A stretch of DNA of 64,000 nt from CALBZG01 sp964486295 (GTDB lineage Bacteria; Bacillota; Clostridia; Peptostreptococcales; Anaerovoracaceae), in contig CAZAMF010000001.1 in the NCBI GenBank assembly GCA_964486295.1, forward strand, positions 269,627 to 333,626. The letters are read 5' to 3'. Below, in pieces: positions 8,821 to 17,123 of this stretch. The notes under the pieces are model-generated. The model searched no databases. It saw only the letters and a list, made by a program, of their open reading frames with translations, and was not told where the DNA came from. A program made the position numbers and the translations under genes. Each line of letters opens with the position of its first letter. Positions within the stretch are counted from its first letter, which is position 1.

Positions 8821-10310
8821 AGGCCTCCCTCAAGTTCCATGAAAGAGCTTTGTGGTAATAACCGGATCTTCGGATCGAAAAATGAAATTTGCTGGCAATC
8901 CTCCGCCGGGGTGAGCCTGGTCCTGATGCCTGCAGGGTCCAGAAAGCCCTGTGCGGATTTCAAGGCCTCGGCACGAATCAATTCGGGCACCAGATCTTTG
9001 CCTCCATAGTATTTTCCGCCGCAGGTCAAAAAGTAACGGGCCCTTTTCAGGACGACGCCCATTTTTTTCAGATCCTCGAAGCTGACTTTCGAAAAACGGC
9101 GCTGCTTCAGGATCCTTAATGCTGAAACGTTGCCGATACCCGGGATCCTCAGCAATTCATCCAGGGATGCGGTATTGATTTCGATGGGAAACAAAGAAAT
9201 GTTGTTCAGAGCCCAGGTGATTTTAGGGTCCAGGTCCGGATCCAGATTCGGATTGCTGGCAGAGAAAAGTTCGTCGGCTCTGAAACCGTAGAACCTGAGA
9301 AGCCAGTCTGCCTGATAGAGCCGATGTTCGCGCTTCAGAGGCGGAGCGGAAAAAACGGCTGGCAGCATGGGAGAATCCACCAGCGGAATGTAGGCACTGA
9401 AATATACGCGCTTGACTTTAAACGTGTGATAGATTTTTTCGGATGTCACAACAATGTCCTTGTCGGTTTCACCGCCGGCCCCGATAATCATCTGGGTGGT
9501 TTGCCCGGCCGGAGCAAACCGCTCTTTTCGATTTTTCAATGTTTGAAGTGCATTCGGGGGAGAGTTTTTGTAATAATCCGAGAGATCCCCGTCGCCGGCA
9601 TCAATATTGCTGCCGTGCTGCTCCATCAGATCGGGACCGGACAATACATTCTCCCGGGAGTTCAGGTCAGCTCCTCTGAACATGGATCCCGGGCCATGCA
9701 AAGACCGCTGCTCGATCAGTGTATTGGTGATCTGTTTCATTGGATTGAATATGGAAGCGGGCTTTTTTTGCGGCGCGAAAACCGCCAGACTTTCGGGCGA
9801 GGGAAATTCGAGATTGACGCTAAGCCTGTCAGCGACCATCCCGATTTTGTGAAGCAGCTCTTTAGATGTTCCGGGGATCACTTTGGCATGGATATAGCCG
9901 GAAAAGCCATGGACAAGCCGTAGCAGCCGGAGACATTCCAGCATTCTTTCAGCTGTATGATCAGGAGACTGTAAAACCGCCGAACTCAGAAACAGTCCTT
10001 CGATATAGTTTCTCCTATAAAATTCCATGGTCAGCTCGGCCAGCTCCATCGGCTCAAAGGTGGCTCTGGCGCAATCGGAAGTTCTTCTGTTGACGCAATA
10101 TGCGCAGTCATAAACACAGTCATTGCTGAGCAGGACTTTAAGAAGCGAGATGCATCTTCCGTCTGCGGACCAGCTGTGGCAGATCCCGGCGCAGCTGGCA
10201 TTGCCCATGCGGCCCGTGTTTTTCCGATCCACACCGCTGGTGGAGCATGAAACATCATATTTTGCACCCTCTGCAAGGATGTTGAGTTTTTGCATGATAT
10301 CCGACTTCAT
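8817..10310 (-). CDS. Putative DNA modification/repair radical SAM protein (TIGR03916 type)
   Basis: 497 residues from ATG 10310; an upstream in-frame extension to 10400 would run through the promoter and is rejected. The radical SAM cluster motif C-x3-C-x2-C is CVYDCAYC, near residue 56, preceded by a Cys-containing block (ASCAGICHSW). The C-terminal third holds a helix-hairpin-helix DNA-binding motif (LDELLRIPGIGNVSALRIL) and CGGKYYGGKDL. Such proteins are annotated as putative DNA repair enzymes because of their link to uracil-DNA-glycosylase-like domains. First gene of a two-gene minus-strand operon. The promoter carries a GAAC-N4-GTTC palindrome, the form of a Gram-positive LexA box, so SOS control is likely. 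Confidence 0.88.
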   Translation of the reverse strand: MKSDIMQKLNILAEGAKYDVSCSTSGVDRKNTGRMGNASCAGICHSWSADGRCISLLKVLLSNDCVYDCAYCVNRRTSDCARATFEPMELAELTMEFYRRNYIEGLFLSSAVLQSPDHTAERMLECLRLLRLVHGFSGYIHAKVIPGTSKELLHKIGMVADRLSVNLEFPSPESLAVFAPQKKPASIFNPMKQITNTLIEQRSLHGPGSMFRGADLNSRENVLSGPDLMEQHGSNIDAGDGDLSDYYKNSPPNALQTLKNRKERFAPAGQTTQMIIGAGGETDKDIVVTSEKIYHTFKVKRVYFSAYIPLVDSPMLPAVFSAPPLKREHRLYQADWLLRFYGFRADELFSASNPNLDPDLDPKITWALNNISLFPIEINTASLDELLRIPGIGNVSALRILKQRRFSKVSFEDLKKMGVVLKRARYFLTCGGKYYGGKDLVPELIRAEALKSAQGFLDPAGIRTRLTPAEDCQQISFFDPKIRLLPQSSFMELEGGL

Positions 10311-10352
10311 AAGGACAACCTCGCGCTGAATGGGTAAAGTGTTGTTATAGTA

Positions 10353-10381
10353 ATAATACACCAAAAAGAACAAATGTTCAA
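10353..10381 (-). promoter_or_regulatory. Promoter of the radical SAM operon with LexA-type SOS box
   Basis: On the minus strand, TTGAAC (10376-10381) and TATTAT (10353-10358) are 17 bases apart. GAACAAATGTTC (10368-10379) fits the Bacillus/Clostridium DinR (LexA) box core GAAC-RNRY-GTTC and overlaps the -35. An inverted copy of its left arm, CATTTGTTC, lies at 10384-10392. Confidence 0.7.
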
Positions 10382-10404
10382 CACATTTGTTCGCAAACAC
10401 TAAG

Positions 10405-10433
10405 TTTACAAAAGTGAGTTAAAATGTTACAAT
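10405..10433 (+). promoter_or_regulatory. Promoter of guaA
   Basis: TTTACA (10405-10410), 17-base spacer, TACAAT (10428-10433), 46 bases ahead of the guaA ATG. It is back to back with the radical SAM promoter. Confidence 0.7.
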
Positions 10434-10479
10434 TCAATGGAAAGCGTCGATGGAACGCAACTCTGCGGGAGGAGAAAAT

Positions 10480-11715
10480 ATGAATAAGGAATTGCTGCTG
10501 GTGCTGGATTTTGGTGCTCACAACAATCAATATGTCGCAAAAGTGGCCAGATTGGCGCAGGTTTATTCTGAAGTGAAGCCGGCTGACATAGATATCGAAG
10601 AAATAAAACTGGCGAAGGCCATCTGTGTGATTGGAGACGATGAAGTCAAAGGAGCAGATGTGGGCATTCAAAAATTCAAGCATTTGGGGATCCCTGTTCT
10701 GGAGAGAGCCAACAGCCTGGTGCCGGATAGCATTAGAGACTTCCTGGACCGATGCGGTTTTGACAGAGATTGGACGATAGAAGCTTTCATTGATGACGCT
10801 GTACAGAAAATAAGGGATCAGGTCGGATCCAAAAAAATACTCTGCGCCTTATCCGGGGGAGTGGACAGCGCTGTCTGCGCGGCCCTGGTTCACAAAGCAG
10901 TGGGTGATCAGCTGATCTGCATGTTCGTCAACCATGGACTCATGAGAAAGGGAGAACCGGAACTGGTAGCCGATGTATTTGGCAAACAGTTCCATATGAA
11001 CCTGATGACAATAGATGCCGTTGACAGATTTCTCGGAAAACTGGAGGGTGTTGAGGATCCGGAAAAGAAGAGAAAGATCATTGGCGAGGAATTTATCCGT
11101 CTTTTTGAAGAAGAAGCAAAAAAACTGGGCAAAATTGATTATCTGGTACAAGGTACGATCTATCCGGACATTATCGAAAGCCTGTCCAGCAAAGGCGTAG
11201 TCAAGACTCATCACAATGTGGGCGGCTTGCCTGAAAATATGGATTTTGAGTTGGTCGAACCAATCAAATGGCTGTTCAAGGACGAAGTCAGAATGGTGGG
11301 CGAAGCGTTGGGCTTGCCAAGCGAGCAGGTGTGGCGCCAGCCGTTCCCGGGCCCGGGCCTTGGCGTACGGATCATCGGCGCCATCACGAAAGAACGCGTT
11401 GAAATGGTAAGGGAAGCGGATGCCATCTTCAGAGAGGAAATCAAAAACGTCGGCTTAAATAGAGAAATCTGGCAGTATTTTGCTTTGGAACCGGGCTGTA
11501 AGGCAACCGGTGTAAAAGACGGAAGACGCACCTTTGAAAATGTAATATGCCTCAGAGCTATTTATTCCAGCGACGCCATGACGGCCGAAGTTGCAGAGCT
11601 GCCGTATCCGTTGCTGAGAAAGATCGCTGTAAGGATCGTAGAGGAGGTTGAGGGTGTGAACAGGGTCGTTTACGATGTGACCCCAAAACCGCCTGCGACG
11701 ATAGAGTGGGAGTGA
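10480..11715 (+). CDS. guaA: GMP synthase with shortened N-terminal domain lacking the glutaminase active site
   Basis: 411 residues against about 510 for usual GuaA. GMP synthase aminates XMP to GMP with ATP. The ATP-pyrophosphatase and dimerization domains are intact: LSGGVDSAVCAAL near 125, QGTIYPDIIES, KTHHNVGGLPE, RQPFPGPGLGVRII, and the C-terminus KPPATIEWE. The N-terminal ~110 residues start like a class I amidotransferase (LVLDFGAHNNQYVAKVARLAQVYSE), but LGIPVL is followed by ERANS where the nucleophile motif GICYG should be, and about 100 residues including the His-x-Glu part are absent. It probably uses free ammonia or a separate amidotransferase. ATG 10480 has SD GGGAGGAG. No frameshift is needed to read through. 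Confidence 0.9.
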   Translation: MNKELLLVLDFGAHNNQYVAKVARLAQVYSEVKPADIDIEEIKLAKAICVIGDDEVKGADVGIQKFKHLGIPVLERANSLVPDSIRDFLDRCGFDRDWTIEAFIDDAVQKIRDQVGSKKILCALSGGVDSAVCAALVHKAVGDQLICMFVNHGLMRKGEPELVADVFGKQFHMNLMTIDAVDRFLGKLEGVEDPEKKRKIIGEEFIRLFEEEAKKLGKIDYLVQGTIYPDIIESLSSKGVVKTHHNVGGLPENMDFELVEPIKWLFKDEVRMVGEALGLPSEQVWRQPFPGPGLGVRIIGAITKERVEMVREADAIFREEIKNVGLNREIWQYFALEPGCKATGVKDGRRTFENVICLRAIYSSDAMTAEVAELPYPLLRKIAVRIVEEVEGVNRVVYDVTPKPPATIEWE

Positions 11716-11744
11716 CGACCCCGTTTACGGAGGGAGTAGGACAA

Positions 11745-12227
11745 ATGCTGATCAGAAAGGCTGTGATGGCCGATTTACAGGCGATCGCCAAGGTGGAGGC
11801 AGAATGCTTCCCGCCTGCGGAGGCTGCCGGGGAAGGTGATTTTAAGAATCGATTGGAAGTGTATCCCGACCATTTTTGGCTGTTGGAAGATGATGGGAAG
11901 CTGGTTGGCTTCGTGAACGGAATGGCGACAAATGAAGAAGAACTCTCTGACGAGATGTATTCGGATGCAAGCATGCATGACGAAAACGGCAAATGGCAGA
12001 TGATTTTCGGCGTCGATACCATCCCGGAATATAGAAGACAAGGCTGTGCTGAAAAAATCCTCAGGCAAGTGATGGCTGATTCGAAGGAACAGGGCAGACT
12101 GGGACTGGTACTGACCTGCAAGGATCACCTGGTTCATTACTATGCCAAGTTTGGCTTTAAAGATGAGGGGGTTTCAGAATCGACTCATGGCGGGGCGGTT
12201 TGGCATAAGATGCGCCTGACCTTTTAA
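11745..12227 (+). CDS. GNAT family N-acetyltransferase
   Basis: 160 residues with a GNAT fold. LIRKAVMADLQAIAKVEAECFP is beta1-alpha1, the acetyl-CoA-binding A motif is VDTIPEYRRQGCAEKIL (R/Q-x-x-G-x-A form), and the C-terminal YYAKFGFKDEGVSES is the usual Y-x-K-x-GF end. It resembles the AANAT-like subgroup (PPAEAA near residue 23), but the substrate is unknown. ATG 11745 is chosen for the SD GGAGGGAGTAGG at 11729-11740; the longer frame from 11706 would overlap guaA. It sits between guaA and dapB with short gaps. Confidence 0.85.
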   Translation: MLIRKAVMADLQAIAKVEAECFPPAEAAGEGDFKNRLEVYPDHFWLLEDDGKLVGFVNGMATNEEELSDEMYSDASMHDENGKWQMIFGVDTIPEYRRQGCAEKILRQVMADSKEQGRLGLVLTCKDHLVHYYAKFGFKDEGVSESTHGGAVWHKMRLTF

Positions 12228-12243
12228 AAACAGGAGGCTCAAA

Positions 12244-12993
12244 ATGATAAAAATATTGGTGACTGCGCCCAAGGGGAAGATGGGCAGAATGATCGTCAAA
12301 GTAGCCGCTGAGAGTAGCGACATCAAGATTGTCGGCGGGCTTGGACCTACCGGAAGGAACTATATCGGACATGACATCGGCCCTGTTTCGGGCCTCGGTT
12401 ACGAGGTTGGGGCAACGGTATATGATCATATTGAGGATATCATAGATTCCTGTGATGTGGTGGTTGATTTTTCCGCGGTGGCATTATCTATGGAAGTGCT
12501 GGATGTTTGCGTTGCACATAAAAAAGCCTTTATATGCGGGACAACCGGTTTTACAGAAGAACAGGAAGACCGGATCAAGGCGGCGGCTAAGAAAATTCCG
12601 GTTTTGAAAGCGGCAAACACCTCCTATCTCGTGAATTTAATGAAAAGACTGGTCGGCACGGCTGCGGCATCTCTTGGAGATATGGCAAAAATAGAAATCA
12701 TAGATTACCATGATGAAAAGAAGCTGGATGCGCCCAGCGGTACGGCAAAAGAACTTGGCGCCGTGATGGCAGAAGCTTCCGGCAAGGCCCCTGAAGATAT
12801 CGCCTACCATTCTGTGAGGGCAGGTGATATTTCCAGCACCCATACGGTCATTTTCGGGCTGATGGGAGAGAGAATGGAAGTCAGTCATATATCCTATAAC
12901 TGGGAATGTTTTGCCAGAGGGGCTATTGAGGCTGCCAGGTTTCTCAAGGGCAAGAATCCGGGATATTATATGATGGACGATGTGATCTCCTGA
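12244..12993 (+). CDS. dapB: 4-hydroxy-tetrahydrodipicolinate reductase
   Basis: 249 residues, normal size. It reduces hydroxy-tetrahydrodipicolinate with NAD(P)H in the lysine/diaminopimelate pathway. The N-terminal Rossmann loop is seen as APKGKMGRM, DFSAVALSMEVL and CGTTGFTEEQ. The catalytic and substrate loop reads DYHDEKKLDAPSGTA, with the expected K-x-DAPSGTA. Slightly unusual are TAPKG in place of the common GxxGRMG loop and HDEKK where many members have HHxxK. SD AGGAGG precedes ATG 12244. It is followed by yhaM, so no other lysine gene is clustered here. Confidence 0.88.
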   Translation: MIKILVTAPKGKMGRMIVKVAAESSDIKIVGGLGPTGRNYIGHDIGPVSGLGYEVGATVYDHIEDIIDSCDVVVDFSAVALSMEVLDVCVAHKKAFICGTTGFTEEQEDRIKAAAKKIPVLKAANTSYLVNLMKRLVGTAAASLGDMAKIEIIDYHDEKKLDAPSGTAKELGAVMAEASGKAPEDIAYHSVRAGDISSTHTVIFGLMGERMEVSHISYNWECFARGAIEAARFLKGKNPGYYMMDDVIS

Positions 12994-13047
12994 AAAAAAC
13001 ACTGCGAAAGGCACTAAACAAGACATTAAAATTGAAAGAGGAATTCG

Positions 13048-14025
13048 ATGACAAGACACGATATTTCAGCCCTGAGAGTGGGCGAGGAAGTAATCGATTT
13101 TTATATGGTGCGAGCGATCGCCATTAAAATGGGCGCAAACGGGAAGCATTATTGCGACCTTCTGCTGGGGGATGCTACCGGTGACATCAATGCGAAAAAG
13201 TGGGATGTCAACTCCGACGAAGAAAGCTTGCTCAACACGATACAGGAAGGCGACATTGCTAAAATTCAAGGGAAAGTGAAGGATTTCAACAATCAGCTGC
13301 AACTGACCGTGACCCAAATCAGAAAAACCCGTGAAGGCGACATTTTCGACATCAAGGCACTTGTGAAAGCGGCTCCGGAAGACCCAAATGAAATGTATGA
13401 ATATATCTTTTCAAGAGCCGAGTCCATGAAAGACCAGGATTTGAAGAAACTTTGCATTTCTTTGCTGGAAAGCAACAAAGAAAAGTTGTTATATTATCCT
13501 GCAGCGCAAAGGAATCATCATGCCGAAATGGCGGGATTGCTGTATCATGTGAAACGTATGTTGATGGCAGGAGAAAAAATTTGTGAAGTTTATAAAGGTC
13601 TGAATCGTGATCTCGTGGTAACGGGTGTCATCATTCATGATATAGAAAAACTGAGGGAAATCGAAAGTAACTGTTATGGAGTATCGCCGGGATATTCATT
13701 TGAGGGCCAGCTCCTGGGGCACATCGTGCAGGGCGTGATGGCAATCGATAAATTGTGTGCGGAGTTCGGAGTGTCACGGGAAAAAGCAGTCATGTTGGAG
13801 CATATGGTACTCACTCATCATTATGAGCCCGAATTTGGCAGCCCCAAAAAGCCGATGTTTCCGGAGGCGGAACTTCTTCACTATCTTGATATGATCGATG
13901 CCAAGCTTTTTGATATGGAGGACGCGCTTTCCGCTACAGATCCCGGAGACTTTTCCGGCAGGGTCTGGACGCTGGAAAACCGAAGAATATATAAACCTGA
14001 AGACTGGGAGGATCAGAATGATTAA
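13048..14025 (+). CDS. yhaM: 3'-5' exoribonuclease YhaM family
   Basis: 325 residues. The N-terminal ~90 residues form an OB-fold nucleic-acid-binding domain (LLLGDATGDINAKKWDV). The rest is an HD hydrolase domain, with metal ligands in NHHAEMAGLLYHVKRM, the HD pair in VIIHDIEKLREI near residue 193, and VLTHH further on. YhaM trims RNA (and in vitro DNA) from the 3' end in Firmicutes. SD AGAGGAA precedes ATG 13048. Its last 8 bases overlap cca, whose product also works at RNA 3' ends. Confidence 0.9.
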   Translation: MTRHDISALRVGEEVIDFYMVRAIAIKMGANGKHYCDLLLGDATGDINAKKWDVNSDEESLLNTIQEGDIAKIQGKVKDFNNQLQLTVTQIRKTREGDIFDIKALVKAAPEDPNEMYEYIFSRAESMKDQDLKKLCISLLESNKEKLLYYPAAQRNHHAEMAGLLYHVKRMLMAGEKICEVYKGLNRDLVVTGVIIHDIEKLREIESNCYGVSPGYSFEGQLLGHIVQGVMAIDKLCAEFGVSREKAVMLEHMVLTHHYEPEFGSPKKPMFPEAELLHYLDMIDAKLFDMEDALSATDPGDFSGRVWTLENRRIYKPEDWEDQND

Positions 14026-15319
14026 ACTGCCCAAGGAAGTCAGCGCAATGATCAGGACATTGGAATCTGCCGGGTTTAAGGCATATTGCGTCGGCGGCTG
14101 TGTAAGAGACAGCCTGCTTGGCATTACGCCGATCGATTGGGATGTTTCCACAAATGCGCTGGTTGCTGATTTGAAACGGTTATTTCCGGAAGGCAAAGTG
14201 ATCAGTGAGAAATATAGCGTCATTAGACTGGATCATACAAAAAATGAAGCCGATGAAGACGGTATTATCGCGGATATCGCGACATTCAGAGTGGAGGGGA
14301 CTTATTCAGACTATAGGAGACCGGATGAAGTCCAATTTGTAGACAGCATAGAAGAGGATCTGGCCAGAAGGGACTTTACGATCAATGCCCTGGCGGACAA
14401 CCCGAATGAAGGCCTGGTGGATCCGTACGGCGGCCGGCAGGATCTCAATGCGAAACTGATCAGGGCTGTTGGTGATCCGGAGAAGAGATTCGAAGAAGAC
14501 CCTTCAAGAATGCTGAGGGCGATCCGGATGGCTTCCGAACTGGGATTTGATCTGCATAAGAGCGTTTACCAGGCGATTTTGGCAAAGTCTTCCCTGATGC
14601 AGCATGTTTCTAAGGAAAAAATAAAAGAAGAGTTGGAGCGGATCATCGTTTCCGACCATGCAGGAAAAGGAATGAGGATGCTGGCGGGAACAGACCTGAT
14701 GCCTTTTATCATTGGCAAGGAAATCGCATCCTTTATGAAGCGCCGGGAAATGGAAGATTTCTCGGTTTACTGCGACAATATCGGCAAGACGAAAAAAGAC
14801 CGCATGCGAAGACTGGGCCTTTTTTATCTGTTATTCGACGGGAAACGTTGTTTGGCTGCCGCCAGTTATCTTCCTTACACAAAGCAAGAAATCCAGCATT
14901 TCGAAGATCAGATGCATTTTATGCATAAGATATATTTTATTCGAACCAAGATCGAACTGAAATCGTTTATAGCAAAAGTAGGGATGGAAAGGTATTTGTA
15001 TCTCCATAATCTCGCAAAGGCTCAGCGCATTGTATTCGATCAGCATGAAGATAAAATCATGAGCAGAGAGATCCAGCTGAAGGAGATCCTGAATAATAAG
15101 GAGCCCATTTTTGTGGATGATCTTGCCATCGACGGCGACGACCTGATCCGGGCCGGTATCGCAGAGGGAGAAGCGGTAGGTGAAATGCTGAAGATGGTTC
15201 TCGATGCAGTCCATCTGGATCCGAAGAAAAATGAAAAATCCCAGCTGCTTAAGCTGGCGATGGTATATAAGAAGAGCTTGATCAGAAGAAGTGCCCGGAA
15301 GATCAGATGGCTGCGATGA
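14018..15319 (+). CDS. cca: CCA-adding tRNA nucleotidyltransferase
   Basis: 433 residues, class II nucleotidyltransferase head. AYCVGGCVRDSLLG carries the GG-x-VRD motif and PIDWDVSTNA the catalytic D-x-D (DWD). RRDFTINALA and DPSRMLRAIRMASELGF are the conserved nucleotide-selection blocks, and a helical C-terminal body follows. It adds or repairs the 3' CCA of tRNAs; a poly(A) polymerase role cannot be excluded from sequence. Both tRNAs in this window encode their own CCA, so a repair role fits. SD GGGAGGATC lies within yhaM, supporting ATG 14018. Confidence 0.9.
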   Translation: MIKLPKEVSAMIRTLESAGFKAYCVGGCVRDSLLGITPIDWDVSTNALVADLKRLFPEGKVISEKYSVIRLDHTKNEADEDGIIADIATFRVEGTYSDYRRPDEVQFVDSIEEDLARRDFTINALADNPNEGLVDPYGGRQDLNAKLIRAVGDPEKRFEEDPSRMLRAIRMASELGFDLHKSVYQAILAKSSLMQHVSKEKIKEELERIIVSDHAGKGMRMLAGTDLMPFIIGKEIASFMKRREMEDFSVYCDNIGKTKKDRMRRLGLFYLLFDGKRCLAAASYLPYTKQEIQHFEDQMHFMHKIYFIRTKIELKSFIAKVGMERYLYLHNLAKAQRIVFDQHEDKIMSREIQLKEILNNKEPIFVDDLAIDGDDLIRAGIAEGEAVGEMLKMVLDAVHLDPKKNEKSQLLKLAMVYKKSLIRRSARKIRWLR

Positions 15320-17103
15320 TGAATAACCTGAAAGAACTGAAAAGTCTTGGAATCGAAGAAGGCTTCGCAAAAAGAATCGTCCGGGAATACGGCGACACAG
15401 CAATGGAACGGATCAGAGAAAATCCTTACCGGCTTGTGGAGGATTTTTTCGGTGTTGATTTCAAAGAAGCGGACAAGCTGGCGGGGAAACTGGAAATTTC
15501 GCCGGAAAATGACGAGAGGATACGCAGCGGCATTTTATTCGGGCTTTCCAAATTCAATGAAAACGGGAGCACCTATGCACCGGAGGACCAGTTGATCGAA
15601 CAGGTCGGCGAATTTATACTGGGATTGCCTCGTGAATCGCTGGAAGATGCAATGATCAATATGGTATTTGACGGGGATATCCATATCGCTGAAATTGAAG
15701 GAACCCGCGCGATCTATAAAACCGAATATTACGAAGCGGAGGCGGGCATTGCCGCTGCGCTTTCGGCACTTTCCCGGGTGGCGCCTCAGAAACCGGTGGG
15801 AGATATCAGGGGACAACTGTTGCTGATTGAAAGGGACACGGGACTCAGACTGTCGGAAAATCAGAGGGAGACGATAGATTCTGTTCTCCGCAACAGTGTA
15901 TCGGTTATAACCGGCGGCCCCGGAACCGGCAAGACCACTATTATCAACAGTATTATCAGCCTGCTGGCGGCGTCAGGCGAAAAAACAGCCATCTGTGCGC
16001 CTACAGGCAGAGCCGCCAAAAGGATCAAGGAAGCAACAGGGAGAAACGCCACAACCGTCCATCGGCTGCTGGAAGCAGAAATCGATGAAAATTCCAATAC
16101 GGTTTTTTTCAGGCGCTGCAGCGAATATCCCCTGGATCACGATGCAGTCGTTGTCGATGAAGCATCGATGATGGATATCTTTCTGATGAGCGCTCTGCTG
16201 GAAGCGGTCAAGCCGGGGACCCGGCTAATCATCGTAGGGGATGCGGATCAGCTGCCATCTGTTGGGCCTGGAAATGTACTGAGAGATATCATAGAAAGTG
16301 AATATATCAATGCCTTTGAACTCACCGAGATATTCAGACAGGAAAAAGAAAGCCTCATCGTGACAAATGCCCATAAAATCAACCGGGGAGAATATCCGGA
16401 GCCGGACTCCGGCGAAGGTGACTTTTTGCTGCTGAGGAAAGCCACCAAGGTGGAAGCCATCGAAACGATCAAGGATCTGATGCTTAACGGTATTCCGGGA
16501 TATCACAGCGCAGGCAGTGAACCACAGGACATCCAAGTTATTACCATGACGAAACTTGGCGATCTGGGGACTGGTAATCTTAACAGAGTATTGCAGGGTA
16601 CGCTGAATAAGACGGCGCCGGGCAAGCCTGAAGTGATGGACAAATGGGGCAGGATCTTCAGAACCGGTGACAAAGTGATGCAGATCAGGAACAACTACAG
16701 GCTGGAATGGAAAAGGTCCGACGATTTTTCTGAAGGCAAAGGGGTCTTCAATGGGGAAATCGGTGAGATCGTCTCCATCGATGAAGACTTCAAGCAAATC
16801 ACGGTGGTGTATGATGAATTCAGATATGTGGTATATGAATTCGAATCCCTGAGTGAACTCGAACTGGCATATGCCATTACGGTACACAAAAGTCAGGGCT
16901 CTGAATTTCCGGTGGTGATGATGCCGGTCATGTGGACAACTCCGAAGCTTGCAACCAGGAACCTGCTGTATACAGCAGTAACCAGGGGGCGGGATATGGT
17001 GATCCTCATCGGCAGTGAGAGACAGCTGAAGTCCATGGTGGATAATAATCCGATCAATGAAAGAAATACAGGTCTCAGGAGTATGCTGAGGAACCTGATA
17101 TAA
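15307..17103 (+). CDS. recD2: RecD2-like ATP-dependent 5'-3' DNA helicase, short form
   Basis: 598 residues versus ~740-800 for typical RecD2. The start lies inside cca (ATG 15307; ATG 15316 and 15319 also possible). The protein begins directly with a helix-hairpin-helix region (LKSLGIEEGFAKRIVREYGD, then ENPYRLVEDFFGVDFKEADKLA) and lacks the OB domain that usually comes first. The SF1 helicase core follows: Walker A GGPGTGKTTI near 203, VVVDEASMMD (Walker B), LIIVGDADQLPSVGPG, and motif VI region YAITVHKSQGSEFPVV. RecD2 unwinds DNA in repair and replication without RecBC. Confidence 0.88.
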   Translation: MAAMMNNLKELKSLGIEEGFAKRIVREYGDTAMERIRENPYRLVEDFFGVDFKEADKLAGKLEISPENDERIRSGILFGLSKFNENGSTYAPEDQLIEQVGEFILGLPRESLEDAMINMVFDGDIHIAEIEGTRAIYKTEYYEAEAGIAAALSALSRVAPQKPVGDIRGQLLLIERDTGLRLSENQRETIDSVLRNSVSVITGGPGTGKTTIINSIISLLAASGEKTAICAPTGRAAKRIKEATGRNATTVHRLLEAEIDENSNTVFFRRCSEYPLDHDAVVVDEASMMDIFLMSALLEAVKPGTRLIIVGDADQLPSVGPGNVLRDIIESEYINAFELTEIFRQEKESLIVTNAHKINRGEYPEPDSGEGDFLLLRKATKVEAIETIKDLMLNGIPGYHSAGSEPQDIQVITMTKLGDLGTGNLNRVLQGTLNKTAPGKPEVMDKWGRIFRTGDKVMQIRNNYRLEWKRSDDFSEGKGVFNGEIGEIVSIDEDFKQITVVYDEFRYVVYEFESLSELELAYAITVHKSQGSEFPVVMMPVMWTTPKLATRNLLYTAVTRGRDMVILIGSERQLKSMVDNNPINERNTGLRSMLRNLI

Positions 17104-17123
17104 GGGGATTTGGGGGGAGTAAG

